A stretch of 64,000 bases of DNA. Origin: Pusillimonas sp. T7-7. GTDB lineage: Bacteria; Pseudomonadota; Gammaproteobacteria; Burkholderiales; Burkholderiaceae_B. Below are positions 1-8,455 of the stretch, one piece after another; the first letter of the stretch is position 1; each line of letters opens with the position of its first letter. The stretch is from contig NC_015458.1 in assembly GCF_000209655.1 (NCBI RefSeq), forward strand, positions 1,240,001-1,304,000, given 5' to 3'. Position numbers and translations under genes: made by a program. The notes beneath the pieces are model-generated. The model was not told the origin of the DNA, did no database searches, and saw nothing but the letters and a program-made list of their open reading frames with translations.

Positions 1-1
1 A

Positions 2-145
2 CAGGCACACATCGACGAGTTACAGCAAAAAATAGACGGCCTGCAACAAATGGCCGCTACGTTGCAGACGCTCATCAACTGCTGCGCCGGCGACCATCGG
101 CCCGAATGTCCCATACTGGCCAATCTGGAGCGGTCGGATCACTAA
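2..145 (+). CDS. MerR-family metal-responsive regulator, C-terminal end (partial)
   Basis: Only the last 47 residues are inside the window; the reading frame runs in from the left edge and stops at TAA 143-145. The visible part is the dimerisation helix followed by a metal-binding loop, CAGDHRPEC, in which two cysteines are separated by seven residues. That spacing matches the Cu(I)/Ag(I)-sensing loop of CueR/HmrR regulators rather than the Hg or Zn loops. A second Cys directly precedes the loop (CC). A copper regulator is the best reading, but the DNA-binding domain is outside the window, so the metal and targets are inferred. Confidence 0.75.
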   Translation, partial: QAHIDELQQKIDGLQQMAATLQTLINCCAGDHRPECPILANLERSDH

Positions 146-201
146 AAATTACCGACCATCCGGCCCCCGCCCTTCACGCTGGCGCGTAAGGAATTTTGCG
201 T

Positions 202-1440
202 ATGAATGACGATATTCAAACGATGAACACACGCTGCTGTATCGTGGGCGGCGGCCCCGCGGGGATGATGCTGGGCCTGCTGCTGGCGCGCGCCGGCATC
301 GCTACTACGGTGCTGGAAAAGCATGGTGATTTCCTCAGGGATTTTCGTGGTGATACGGTCCACCCTTCCACATTGGAGATCCTTGCGGAGCTGGGTTTGA
401 AGGAACGCTTCGATGCATTGCCGCAGCATCGCGTTCAGCAGCTTGAAGGCATGTTCGCCGACGGCATGCACACGCTGGGCGACTTTCGCCGTTTACGGCC
501 CTTTCCTTATATGGCTTTGGTTCCCCAATGGGATCTGCTTGATCTGCTGGCCACCGAAGCGCGGCGTAATAAGGGCTTTCAGTTGTGCATGCGGCACGAG
601 GCCACCGAACTGATCCACGGCTCCGACGGACGGGTCACCGGCGTTATGGCCCGGTCACCCGACGGCACGATTCAGATTAATGCTGATCTGGTTGTTGGCT
701 GCGATGGCCGGCATTCTTTACTGCGTACGGCCTCGGGCCTGCAGCCCAAAGACTTGGGCGCCCCCATGGACGTGTTGTGGTTTCGACTTCCACGCCTTCC
801 AACCGACCCTTCGGGAACCTATGGTGTTCCTGGCTATGGCAATTTTCTGGTCATGCTTAATCGCAACGAGTACTGGCAGATAGCCAGCGTGATTGCGAAA
901 GGCACTGCACAGCAATGGCGTCAGCAGCCTATCGAGCGGTTTCAGGCCAAGTTAGGCAAGAAAGTCGGCTTCCTCACCGATCGGGTCAATCACATAGCCT
1001 CGTGGGACGACATAAAGTTGCTGGAAGTGCGGGTAGACCGCTTGCCCTGCTGGCACAAGCCGGGCTTGCTGCTGATCGGCGATGCGGCGCACGCGATGTC
1101 GCCCATAGGGGGCGTGGGCATCAACCTGGCCATACAGGATGCCGTGGCAGCGGGAAATATCTTGACCCCCGCCCTGCTTGCACCCGGTTTGCCGCGCGAG
1201 TCTGTGTTGGCCGCCGTGCAAAAGCGTCGACTGCTTCCCACCAAAGTCATACAGGCAATACAGGTCTTTATTCAACGACGTGTGATCGCACCGGCGCTCG
1301 CCAATCCAAACCTGGACCAGCCGGTCAGGCTGCCCCCTGTGGCGCGCTTGCTGCTGAAATCGGCGTTGATACGATCATTGCCTGCCCGTATTCTGGGACA
1401 AGGTTTTCGGCGCGAACACGTGCAGGGTTCACGCCGCTGA
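202..1440 (+). CDS. FAD-dependent monooxygenase (PheA/UbiH-like)
   Basis: A 412-residue flavoprotein of the aromatic-hydroxylase/FAD-monooxygenase superfamily. The N-terminal dinucleotide fold carries GGGPAG at residues 16-21. The DG motif (VVGCDGRHSLLR) has Asp168, and the GD motif (LLLIGDAAHAMSP) has Asp294, both typical of FAD/NAD(P)H-binding hydroxylases. ATG 202 is preferred over the in-frame TTG 196 because a GTAAGGA ribosome-binding site sits 9 bases upstream. The substrate cannot be told from sequence. The gene stands alone between a metal regulator and the convergent GlyGly-CTERM gene, with which its 3' end overlaps by 12 bases. Confidence 0.85.
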   Translation: MNDDIQTMNTRCCIVGGGPAGMMLGLLLARAGIATTVLEKHGDFLRDFRGDTVHPSTLEILAELGLKERFDALPQHRVQQLEGMFADGMHTLGDFRRLRPFPYMALVPQWDLLDLLATEARRNKGFQLCMRHEATELIHGSDGRVTGVMARSPDGTIQINADLVVGCDGRHSLLRTASGLQPKDLGAPMDVLWFRLPRLPTDPSGTYGVPGYGNFLVMLNRNEYWQIASVIAKGTAQQWRQQPIERFQAKLGKKVGFLTDRVNHIASWDDIKLLEVRVDRLPCWHKPGLLLIGDAAHAMSPIGGVGINLAIQDAVAAGNILTPALLAPGLPRESVLAAVQKRRLLPTKVIQAIQVFIQRRVIAPALANPNLDQPVRLPPVARLLLKSALIRSLPARILGQGFRREHVQGSRR

Positions 1441-3255
1441 AAGGCGCCGGTACCACCATAGCAAACCCAAGCCGGCCAACCAGATCAGACCCGCAGCGCC
1501 ACCAGAGCTTCCGCCGCTTTCTGGAGGTGGTGGCTTGACGAACAAGGCCGCATACCAGGCCACGCCCTGATTTTCGCTGCCGCTCAGTTTCTTGTGCGCG
1601 TCGATATCTGTTGTAAACACATGGCGTTTGGTCTTGATCTCGTAAAACCGATACACGGGCTCCAGGCCGGGCCAGGCTTGGTCAAAAGCGCCAAAGGCCC
1701 GCCCCTCGTTATGCCAACTCGGAGTCTTGTCCAGCCTGGCCTGCTCAGTCGGATCCAAGGTATATATGCGGTCGCCGGTGCTGGAAACATAAGCTATCAC
1801 AGGGCTGACACCAGGCCTGTCGGTTTCGTTGGCAAACCCCACATGTTCCAGGGTATAGCCTTGATCATCAACCCGCTGATTGGCCAAGCGCGAACTGCTG
1901 GTCAGTATGTCGGCCTGGTCGTCGGCTCGCAAACGAAACACCACAGGCAGATCGTCGTCCAGATCATAATCGGCAAGCGCCTGGCTGGCGTAGCTGACGG
2001 TGCGCGGCTGATCCACGCTATGGGCAATGGGATACAGCTGCGGCAGCGCGGCCTTGGTATAGATCGTAGTTGGTGAGGGTGTACGCCCCGGACCACCCGG
2101 GTTGTAGATATCGCTATAGCCGGCCACCGCAGAGGTGGGTATTTCGACCGACAACAGCGAGCTCATGGCGGCCGCGTCACCCTTCAACATGATGTCGAAA
2201 TAGTTGTCGTGGTCTTCCGCGTAATAAGCGGGATCGGGAACGCCTTCCACCGGCGGCCCGACTTCCGCCAGGCCGATAATTTCGATTTTGCCGACACCCA
2301 AGTCATATACCTGCCCCGTCTTGTCGAGCATGATGCGGTTGCCCTGGGCATCTTGGGCATGCAGGCGAAAGAAGGTCTGGAAGTCGGTTGGTAAAAAGCC
2401 GCTTACGCCATCAGGTGAAAAACCCCCAGATGTGAACAGGCGCAGGCGGTACTGGGCCTCGTCACCATAGAGTGCATACGCATCGTTCGGAAAGGCGTTA
2501 TTAAGCGCTGGCGGCGGAAAATCCCCGGCCGGCGAAAAACGGCTTAGCTTGGCACCCACCAGCGCCGGCCCCGCCACATAAGGATGACTGCTGGACGCCG
2601 ACAAACCCACGATGGATACTGGTCCGTCCGGACCCACCGCCATCAGCGGCGACTCTCCTTCCACAAAAGCAACACTGACCGGATAAATGGCGCTGGGGTC
2701 GTCGGGCGTCAGGCGGTTGGCGAACTCGCCGAACACCACAATGACGTGACGCTCGTTATGGTCGTAATTGGGATTCAACGCGGCAGCGACGGGATAAACG
2801 ATTTCGCCCGTATTCAGAGTAATGGCGATGTTGTCCGGCGCCACTGAACCGGGCAACAATGGCCAACTGACTTCTATAGGCATGGCGTCGGCATACTGTG
2901 GCGTGGCGCCGAAACCCGCCACTGCGGAACCAAGCACACCGGCGGCGCTGGTCAGGTTGCGCAGAGGCGGTACGGGATCAAGGGCTGCCCAATCAAGATT
3001 GACACCGGCGCCGGCAGCCTCGGCGCGGGGCAAATCATCAGCGCCCATCAGCCCCGGTACACCTATGATGCCTTCAAACCCAAAATTGGCGGCAAGTATT
3101 TCGGGTTGGTTTGTCCAGAGATCGGCGTTGATTAAAACGCCGCGTTGCAACTGAATATAGGCGGGCGTCTGCTTTGCCAGATCGGCTTGCTGTGCTGCAT
3201 GCACAGGCAGCGTCAAAAGTGTGGCGGCAAGTGTCTTGCATAGGAAGGAATTCAT
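1429..3255 (-). CDS. Exported GlyGly-CTERM protein with DUF5648-like repeats
   Basis: A 608-residue exported protein. It starts with a Sec signal peptide (MNSFLCKTLAATLLTLPVHA) and ends in a tripartite sorting tail at about 581-608: a Gly/Ser-rich stretch (GGSSGGAAG), a hydrophobic helix (LIWLAGLGLLWW) and a basic YRR end. This is the GlyGly-CTERM signature cleaved by rhombosortases. Residues about 489-575 contain two repeats of the type YRFY...HVFTT...GVAWYA, resembling DUF5648. The first roughly 480 residues match nothing I recognise. ATG 3255 is chosen because it gives a clean signal peptide and has AAGG upstream; the longer open frame (to 3468) would run into the rhombosortase gene. It lies just downstream of gspC and the rhombosortase gene on the same strand, so it is the probable dedicated substrate. 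Confidence 0.8.
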   Translation of the reverse strand: MNSFLCKTLAATLLTLPVHAAQQADLAKQTPAYIQLQRGVLINADLWTNQPEILAANFGFEGIIGVPGLMGADDLPRAEAAGAGVNLDWAALDPVPPLRNLTSAAGVLGSAVAGFGATPQYADAMPIEVSWPLLPGSVAPDNIAITLNTGEIVYPVAAALNPNYDHNERHVIVVFGEFANRLTPDDPSAIYPVSVAFVEGESPLMAVGPDGPVSIVGLSASSSHPYVAGPALVGAKLSRFSPAGDFPPPALNNAFPNDAYALYGDEAQYRLRLFTSGGFSPDGVSGFLPTDFQTFFRLHAQDAQGNRIMLDKTGQVYDLGVGKIEIIGLAEVGPPVEGVPDPAYYAEDHDNYFDIMLKGDAAAMSSLLSVEIPTSAVAGYSDIYNPGGPGRTPSPTTIYTKAALPQLYPIAHSVDQPRTVSYASQALADYDLDDDLPVVFRLRADDQADILTSSSRLANQRVDDQGYTLEHVGFANETDRPGVSPVIAYVSSTGDRIYTLDPTEQARLDKTPSWHNEGRAFGAFDQAWPGLEPVYRFYEIKTKRHVFTTDIDAHKKLSGSENQGVAWYAALFVKPPPPESGGSSGGAAGLIWLAGLGLLWWYRRLSAA

Positions 3256-3311
3256 TGATACGCCTTCTGTTGAGCTTGCCGTAAATAGTAACATCGCAAT
3301 CCTATTTATAT

Positions 3312-3896
3312 CTAAATATTTCCTTTTAAAAATGTGATGCTTCGCCAGACCCTGTTGGCGCCCGACATTGCAACCCCCATACTGAAGCCGTATAAATGCG
3401 CCATGCTGGCGATGCGCCCGCCTATCCATCTTTCTTCCATGGTCCAAGGGCCAATAACCCATTGCCACAGCATCCAGCCTACTGTCATGGCCAAAGCAAA
3501 CGCAGCAAGACGATCCCCGCGCCGCACCTCAGGCCATAGACCCAAGAAAAACAAGCCATACAGTACGCCGGAAAAGCCGACATAATTGGTCACTTCAGGC
3601 GTCCAGCACCATAGCGATATGCCCACCCCGAAAGCCAGGCAGGCCATCCTTGGCCAGATATAAGGGTTGAAAAGCTGAGGAGCCAGTGCGCAGCACAGCA
3701 GCACACCAGCGATATTCAAGACCGTATGCGCCCAGCCCAAATGGATGAAATGTGCGGTGAAAAGACGCCACCATGCACCCTGTTCCAGGGCCTGACGGCT
3801 GAACCGTAGCGCGGCTTGTGTTTCGTCACCCCCCGCCTGTAGCAGCAATAGCAGTCCGGCCAGCATCAAGGCTTGCAGCCAAGCCTGCCTGCTCAT
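3312..3896 (-). CDS. rrtA: Rhombosortase (rhomboid-family intramembrane serine protease)
   Basis: A 194-residue polytopic membrane protein. It carries the small-rhomboid features: WRLFTAHFIHLGWAHTVLN (His57 and Asn61 in HxxxN), the catalytic serine in GFSGVLYG (Ser109) and the catalytic histidine in AHLYGF (His167). The short length and the WR..T..F.H motif fit the rhombosortase branch, which clips GlyGly-CTERM tails of proteins exported by type II secretion. The start is at 3896, where TGATG fuses the gspC stop with this ATG, suggesting translational coupling. The next gene downstream encodes a GlyGly-CTERM protein, which supports the assignment strongly. Confidence 0.87.
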   Translation of the reverse strand: MSRQAWLQALMLAGLLLLLQAGGDETQAALRFSRQALEQGAWWRLFTAHFIHLGWAHTVLNIAGVLLCCALAPQLFNPYIWPRMACLAFGVGISLWCWTPEVTNYVGFSGVLYGLFFLGLWPEVRRGDRLAAFALAMTVGWMLWQWVIGPWTMEERWIGGRIASMAHLYGFSMGVAMSGANRVWRSITFLKGNI

Positions 3897-4366
3897 CAGG
3901 GCTGGATGCTGGGTGCGGGGCTGGCAACAGGAATAAAGCCTTGCACGACCGTAAAGGGGTTGGCCGGCATGTTCAGCTGCTCTATGACGCCATCCTGATC
4001 TATGGATACTCCCTGAGCTGAAACGCCAGCCAGGGTGACTCCGGGCGCCAGTACTTGGCCTACCCGATAAGCCTGCGCCGAAGCACCATTGATCGACAAC
4101 AAGGCCGCGCCACGCTCGCCTTTCGCCGAAATCAGGCCGGCGAGCGATATCGGCACACGCAAGGCAGCACCCCCGAACCAGTTTGCGACGGCACTGATAT
4201 CCTGTCCGGAAGGGGTGGCTGGATCCAGTGCAGGCGGCTGGCTTCTTGGAACCGGAGCAAGCAGCAAAGCACTCCATACGCCTATACCCGCCGCCAACAC
4301 CACAATCGCCAGGCTGCGCAGAATATTGGGCCCATTTACGCCTGCCGGTGTGGGTAAGTTGCCCAT
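3896..4366 (-). CDS. gspC: Type II secretion inner-membrane protein GspC, short form without PDZ
   Basis: A 156-residue bitopic protein. It has one N-terminal membrane segment (about residues 16-36) and then a periplasmic homology region (about 57-125, including GLISAKGERGAALLSING and YRVGQVL) that normally docks onto the GspD secretin. The usual C-terminal PDZ or coiled-coil domain is absent; the protein ends in a Pro/Ser-rich tail. A GGAG ribosome-binding site precedes ATG 4366. It is transcribed away from the other gsp genes across a shared 190-base spacer and is coupled to the rhombosortase gene. Confidence 0.85.
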   Translation of the reverse strand: MGNLPTPAGVNGPNILRSLAIVVLAAGIGVWSALLLAPVPRSQPPALDPATPSGQDISAVANWFGGAALRVPISLAGLISAKGERGAALLSINGASAQAYRVGQVLAPGVTLAGVSAQGVSIDQDGVIEQLNMPANPFTVVQGFIPVASPAPSIQP

Positions 4367-4437
4367 ATTGACTCCGTATTTTTGATTGTCACTTGCAAAC
4401 CAACAAGATAATTCTAAAATGTACTAAAAAACAACAA

Positions 4438-4466
4438 TTGTCAAAATTTGTATGGGGACGTAAAAG
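4438..4466 (+). promoter_or_regulatory. Candidate sigma-70 promoter for the gspG-F operon
   Basis: TTGTCA at 4438-4443 (5 of 6 matches to the -35 consensus), a 17-base spacer, and TAAAAG at 4461-4466 (4 of 6 matches to the -10). It lies in the AT-rich spacer between the divergent gspC and gspG genes, about 90 bases upstream of gspG. Confidence 0.4.
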
Positions 4467-4556
4467 TAAACGCCAGTCCAGTTTCTCCGGGAGGCATGGG
4501 TCTACAAGCCCCTGCCTCCTCCGTGTTCCTCTCCTTTCTGTTGCTCCCTGCTCCCC

Positions 4557-5009
4557 ATGAAACGCCATCAATGCCATTCCTCGCAGCTTACCTTAGCCAG
4601 CCGCCAGCTAGGCTTTTCCCTTATCGAAATCATGGTGGTCGTGGTCATTATGGGGATTATGGCTGCACTTATCGTCCCTAATGTAATGGATCGCCCCGAC
4701 CAGGCACGGGCGGTGGCAGCCCGTCAGGACATCGGCGCCCTGATGCAGGCCCTGAAACTATACCGGCTGGATCACGGCCGCTATCCAGCCGCGGAACAGG
4801 GGCTGGAAGCTTTGCTTGGCAATGACCAAAGTGGCCAGGCTTCTGGCAAGCGTTCATATATGGACCATCTGCCCAATGATCCCTGGGGCACGCCATATCA
4901 ATACCTTAATCCAGGTGTGCACGGGGAAATCGATGTTTTTTCCCTGGGCGCCGACGGGCAGGCTGGCGGTGAAGGCAACGATATCGATATCGGCTCCTGG
5001 ACCAGATAA
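4557..5009 (+). CDS. gspG: Type II secretion major pseudopilin GspG
   Basis: A 150-residue pseudopilin. A 19-residue basic leader ends in Gly19, followed by FSLIE with Glu24 at position +5 of the mature protein and a hydrophobic helix, the site cut and N-methylated by a prepilin peptidase. The body has the conserved LPNDPWGTPYQYLNPG segment and the calcium-loop region (FSLGADGQAGGEGNDIDIGSW) typical of GspG. The leader is longer than usual and no strong ribosome-binding site is visible before ATG 4557. It heads the eleven-gene plus-strand operon, and gspH begins 4 bases after its stop. Confidence 0.93.
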   Translation: MKRHQCHSSQLTLASRQLGFSLIEIMVVVVIMGIMAALIVPNVMDRPDQARAVAARQDIGALMQALKLYRLDHGRYPAAEQGLEALLGNDQSGQASGKRSYMDHLPNDPWGTPYQYLNPGVHGEIDVFSLGADGQAGGEGNDIDIGSWTR

Positions 5010-5013
5010 CTCA

Positions 5014-5505
5014 ATGGTCAGACAACAAGGGTTCTCGCTTATCGAAGTATTGATGGTCTTGCTCATTATCGGCATCGCTACCACCACAGTCAGTATCGCC
5101 GCGTTCTCTAGCAGCGATGCCCGGAAGCTGCGCCAGGACGCCGAGCGTCTTGCGCAATTGTTTTCTGTTGCACAGGCCCAGGCCCGCACGGCGGGAAGTC
5201 CCATCGTCTGGATCTACGATACACAGGGATACCGCTTTACGCAGTCCCCTCATGAGTTGTTCCTGCCTGCCGGGCTGGCACGGCAAGTCGGGGCGGCGCA
5301 GTCCCTCGACTTTTCCAGCTCCAGTCCACTGCGACCCCGCAGTTGGACACCCGATAATGCGATCGAAGTCCGTATCGAGCCGCCAGGCGCCAATGTGTTC
5401 AATACCGAATGGATCTCAGGCCCAATGGTCATAGAGCTGGATGATGGCGCCGTCACTGTCCGAGTCGAACGTCTGGGCAACGGGCAATACCAGGTCAAGC
5501 AATGA
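5014..5505 (+). CDS. gspH: Type II secretion minor pseudopilin GspH
   Basis: A 163-residue type IV pilin-like protein. The very short leader MVRQQG is followed by FSLIEVLMVLLIIG (Gly6 cleavage site, Glu at +5), then a GspH-like soluble domain. GspH is a minor pseudopilin thought to sit near the tip of the periplasmic pseudopilus. ATG 5014 is chosen because it places the cleavage motif directly at the N-terminus; an upstream extension of the open frame would lie inside gspG. The stop overlaps the gspI start (ATGA, 5502-5505). Confidence 0.88.
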   Translation: MVRQQGFSLIEVLMVLLIIGIATTTVSIAAFSSSDARKLRQDAERLAQLFSVAQAQARTAGSPIVWIYDTQGYRFTQSPHELFLPAGLARQVGAAQSLDFSSSSPLRPRSWTPDNAIEVRIEPPGANVFNTEWISGPMVIELDDGAVTVRVERLGNGQYQVKQ

Positions 5506-5873
5506 GCTCGGCAAGCGCACAAACAGGGTTTACATTGATCGAGGTCCTGGTTGCGTTGGCCATCGTCAGCATTGCGTTGGCCGCCAGCATGCGGGCCCTG
5601 GGCGTCAGCGCCAGTGGCTCGCAGTCCATGCAAGAACGCAGCCTTGCACTGCAAGCAGCTGAAAACAAACTCGCAGAGCTACGCCTGCTGCGCACCTTTC
5701 CCGCACCCGGCCGCAAGGCCGAACCCTGCCCGCAAGGGCCGTTGGCTCTGGTGTGCGAGCAGCAGTTTCAGACCACCGCCAATGGCAATTTTCGCCTGGC
5801 AACTGTGCGTGTTCGCCTGAATCAAGGTCCGGTACTCGCCGAGCTGAACGGCTTGCTGTCGGCGCTGCCATGA
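5502..5873 (+). CDS. gspI: Type II secretion minor pseudopilin GspI
   Basis: A 123-residue minor pseudopilin with leader MSSASAQTG and the mature start FTLIEVLVALAIVSIALAAS. The motif LQAAENKLAELR after the helix is typical of GspI, the nucleating subunit of the GspI-J-K tip complex. It overlaps gspH by ATGA and gspJ by ATGA (5870-5873), so translation is probably coupled. Confidence 0.9.
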   Translation: MSSASAQTGFTLIEVLVALAIVSIALAASMRALGVSASGSQSMQERSLALQAAENKLAELRLLRTFPAPGRKAEPCPQGPLALVCEQQFQTTANGNFRLATVRVRLNQGPVLAELNGLLSALP

Positions 5874-6499
5874 AACATGCACCAATGAATCAGCAAGGCT
5901 TTACCTTGATCGAGGTATTGATCGCACTGGCCCTGATGGCGCTGCTCAGTATCATCTCGTGGCAGGCGCTTGATCTGGTGCAGCGCTCCAGTGAGCGCCT
6001 GAATGCCAATGCCGATGACACGCTGGCACTGGTGCGAGTGCTGGGTCAGTTGGAAAAAGATATCAACCAGCACGCTACCGCCGGTATCTTGTCACAGCCC
6101 GCCCAAACGCATGCAACTGCGGACAACCCCGTCAGCCCTGATAGCCACGCCTCTGGCCTGCTGCCGCCAGGCATACACTGGAGCGCGCCGGCGCTTACCA
6201 TATTGCGCTCAGCCCATGACGGCGCTTGGCAGCAAGTCATATGGGGCCAGGTCGGCCATACACTACAGCGCGCGGCAGGCCCTGCCTCACGCACATTACC
6301 CTTGCCCCCAGCGCAGGCAAACCAAGAGGTACTGGGGCAGATAAAGTCTTTTAGCGTACGTGCATGGATACCTGGCCAAGGCTGGACCACCCCCGACACG
6401 ACAATCAGCCAGTTGACCGCAACAGGGCTGGAAATAACCATCGTGCGCGAGCATAAGCAACAGCTGGAAACCTACAGAAAAGTGGTGCTGCTGCCATGA
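5870..6499 (+). CDS. gspJ: Type II secretion minor pseudopilin GspJ
   Basis: A 209-residue minor pseudopilin. Leader MKHAPMNQQG is followed by FTLIEVLIALALMALLSIISW. The soluble part contains ILRSAHDGAWQQVIWGQVG and ends with YRKVVLLP, fitting GspJ. The first ATG after the gspI overlap is used; a second in-frame ATG (M6) is also possible. It overlaps gspK by ATGA at 6496-6499. Confidence 0.9.
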   Translation: MKHAPMNQQGFTLIEVLIALALMALLSIISWQALDLVQRSSERLNANADDTLALVRVLGQLEKDINQHATAGILSQPAQTHATADNPVSPDSHASGLLPPGIHWSAPALTILRSAHDGAWQQVIWGQVGHTLQRAAGPASRTLPLPPAQANQEVLGQIKSFSVRAWIPGQGWTTPDTTISQLTATGLEITIVREHKQQLETYRKVVLLP

Positions 6500-7428
6500 A
6501 TAAACATCGCTACCCCATGCACAGGCGCACGGTGGCCGGACTTCATGGCCGGCAAGGCGGCATGGCGATCATAGGGGCTTTGGTGGTGGTGGCCGCAGCC
6601 TCGATTGCAACGGCGGCCATCATCGAAAGACAGGCTCTGCTGGCCGACACCCTGGCCGGCGAGCGCGATCGTGTACAAGCCAAATGGCTGTTGCGAGGGG
6701 GCCTGGACTGGTCGCGCGTCATTTTGTTTAATGATGCGCGCCGCAATTCTGTGACCCGCAAGGGCGCAATCTGGTCCCAGCCCATTGTGGGGCTGGAAGT
6801 AAGCACCCCGGGTCAAGCACGCAAAGCTTATTTTTCAGGGCAAATCGAAGATGAGCAAGGCAAATTCAATATTGCAGACCTGGCTGAAAACGGCATGCTG
6901 CGGCCGCAAGAGCTGGCAGTGCTGGAAACCTTGCTGGCCGGGCTGAATCTGCCAATTTCACTGGCGGAAGCCATTGCACGGCGGGTGGCCGAAGCACAGA
7001 CCGGACACGACGGGGCACAAGCCGCGCCGAGCCTGAGAACATTGGGTGACTTACTGCATATAGACGATATGACGCCTGAAATAATCACCATACTGAGCGC
7101 CTACGTGACCATCTTGCCGGAACAAACCACCATCAACGCCAATACAGCCAGTGCCGAAGTGCTCAGCGCAAGCGTACCTGGCCTGCAACTGGCCGAGGCA
7201 CGCGATCTTGTCGACCAACGCGACCGCGGACAATGGTTCAACAGCCGTGCCGACTTCTTTAATCGCCTGGGCAAACCCACTATCAAGCCCGGCAATCAAA
7301 TAGGGGTTAATAGCGAATGGTTCAAAGTGACCGGTCAGGTTACGCTGGGCGAGTCCGTCGCCGGCATGCAAGCCTTGCTGCATCGCCATGGCGGACAGCC
7401 CCCTTCTATAAGCTGGACCATCAACTGA
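6496..7428 (+). CDS. gspK: Type II secretion minor pseudopilin GspK
   Basis: A 310-residue protein, the large minor pseudopilin that caps the GspI-J-K tip. A 22-residue leader ends in GRQGG and is followed by MAIIGALVVVAAASIATAA. Position +5 is Gly rather than Glu, a known peculiarity of the GspK family. The body contains GQIEDEQGKFNIADL and INANTASAEVL, the helix-hairpin-like GspK signature. gspL starts one base after the stop. Confidence 0.92.
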   Translation: MNKHRYPMHRRTVAGLHGRQGGMAIIGALVVVAAASIATAAIIERQALLADTLAGERDRVQAKWLLRGGLDWSRVILFNDARRNSVTRKGAIWSQPIVGLEVSTPGQARKAYFSGQIEDEQGKFNIADLAENGMLRPQELAVLETLLAGLNLPISLAEAIARRVAEAQTGHDGAQAAPSLRTLGDLLHIDDMTPEIITILSAYVTILPEQTTINANTASAEVLSASVPGLQLAEARDLVDQRDRGQWFNSRADFFNRLGKPTIKPGNQIGVNSEWFKVTGQVTLGESVAGMQALLHRHGGQPPSISWTIN

Positions 7429-7429
7429 C

Positions 7430-8455
7430 ATGAAGAACACTCTGCGCCTGGTCCTGCCCCCTCTTGCACAAGTCGCACCCGACTGCATGGTAGCGTTTGC
7501 GCTTCATGACCGCCACGGCCGGCTGCTGCGCTCTGGCCTGATGCCTTTGATCCAACTTGCGCAAGCCATGCCGACCGCACAGGCGCAGGTCATTTTGCAT
7601 CCCGGCGACGCAATCGTCACCACCATCCGCCTTCCGCCCTTGCCTGCCAAACGCCTTGATGCTGCCGTGCAAGCCAGCGTTGAACCTATGGCGCTCAGCG
7701 ATCTTTCGAAGCTGTGCATCGCTCACGGGCCCCGCGCCGCCGATGGCAGCGTCTGCGTGGCCTGGGCAGACCGTCCCGCCCTGCTGCAAGCCTGGCGACA
7801 GCTTGACGAGCTGGGTCTTAAAGTGGACGGCCTCGTGCCGTTTCCCCTGGCCATACCCCAGGATGATCCCCAACCCGATCAGGCGCTGGCCCTGCCTGTT
7901 AACGAGCGCTGGTTGACTGCGCTGCCGCGCTGGTCGCTGGCAAGGCCCGAATGGCGCCCGGTTTCGCACAGCAAACGCTGGCGCAGTCCCTTGTTATGGC
8001 TGTGCGCCGCTGTCTTGCTGTGGCTGGCCGGTCTGCAGCTGTATGCCGCCCAGCTGCGCGACGAAGCCAATGCGCTGCGGGCATCCACTGAAACCGCCGT
8101 ACGCAACGCTTTTCCATCAATATCCATCATTCTTGACCCGGTCAAACAAGCGCGCGGCCAACGCGACATACTGCGTCTGGAGCATGGCTCGGCCAGCACC
8201 AATGGATTCATGCCCCTGGCAATGGGAGCTGCCGAACTGCTGACTTTTGCTGAAGGCCATATCTCTTCTTTGCAATATGAAAAAGGAACCCTGACGCTCG
8301 TGCTGAACGAAAGCTATACCCCGCCATCGAACGAGGTGTCCTTGCATCAGGCCGCCGCCGCTCAGTCTCTAGTGCTGGAAAAAGACCAGAAAGCCGCCCA
8401 TACCTGGCACATTCGGCATACCGATACGCCGCTCACCGCCAAGGCCCAGCCATGA
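7430..8455 (+). CDS. gspL: Type II secretion inner-membrane protein GspL
   Basis: A 341-residue protein with an N-terminal actin-like cytoplasmic domain (about residues 1-180) that normally binds the GspE ATPase. A single membrane segment follows around 187-207 (LLWLCAAVLLWLAGLQLYAA), then a periplasmic ferredoxin-like domain. Only the general GspL architecture and operon position support it, since GspL proteins diverge strongly. Its stop overlaps the gspM start by four bases (8452-8455). Confidence 0.82.
   Translation: MKNTLRLVLPPLAQVAPDCMVAFALHDRHGRLLRSGLMPLIQLAQAMPTAQAQVILHPGDAIVTTIRLPPLPAKRLDAAVQASVEPMALSDLSKLCIAHGPRAADGSVCVAWADRPALLQAWRQLDELGLKVDGLVPFPLAIPQDDPQPDQALALPVNERWLTALPRWSLARPEWRPVSHSKRWRSPLLWLCAAVLLWLAGLQLYAAQLRDEANALRASTETAVRNAFPSISIILDPVKQARGQRDILRLEHGSASTNGFMPLAMGAAELLTFAEGHISSLQYEKGTLTLVLNESYTPPSNEVSLHQAAAAQSLVLEKDQKAAHTWHIRHTDTPLTAKAQP

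Noticed and set aside
3256..3468. N-terminal extension of the GlyGly-CTERM protein to 3468
   Set aside because: It would overlap the rhombosortase gene and bury the signal peptide; ATG 3255 has its own ribosome-binding site.
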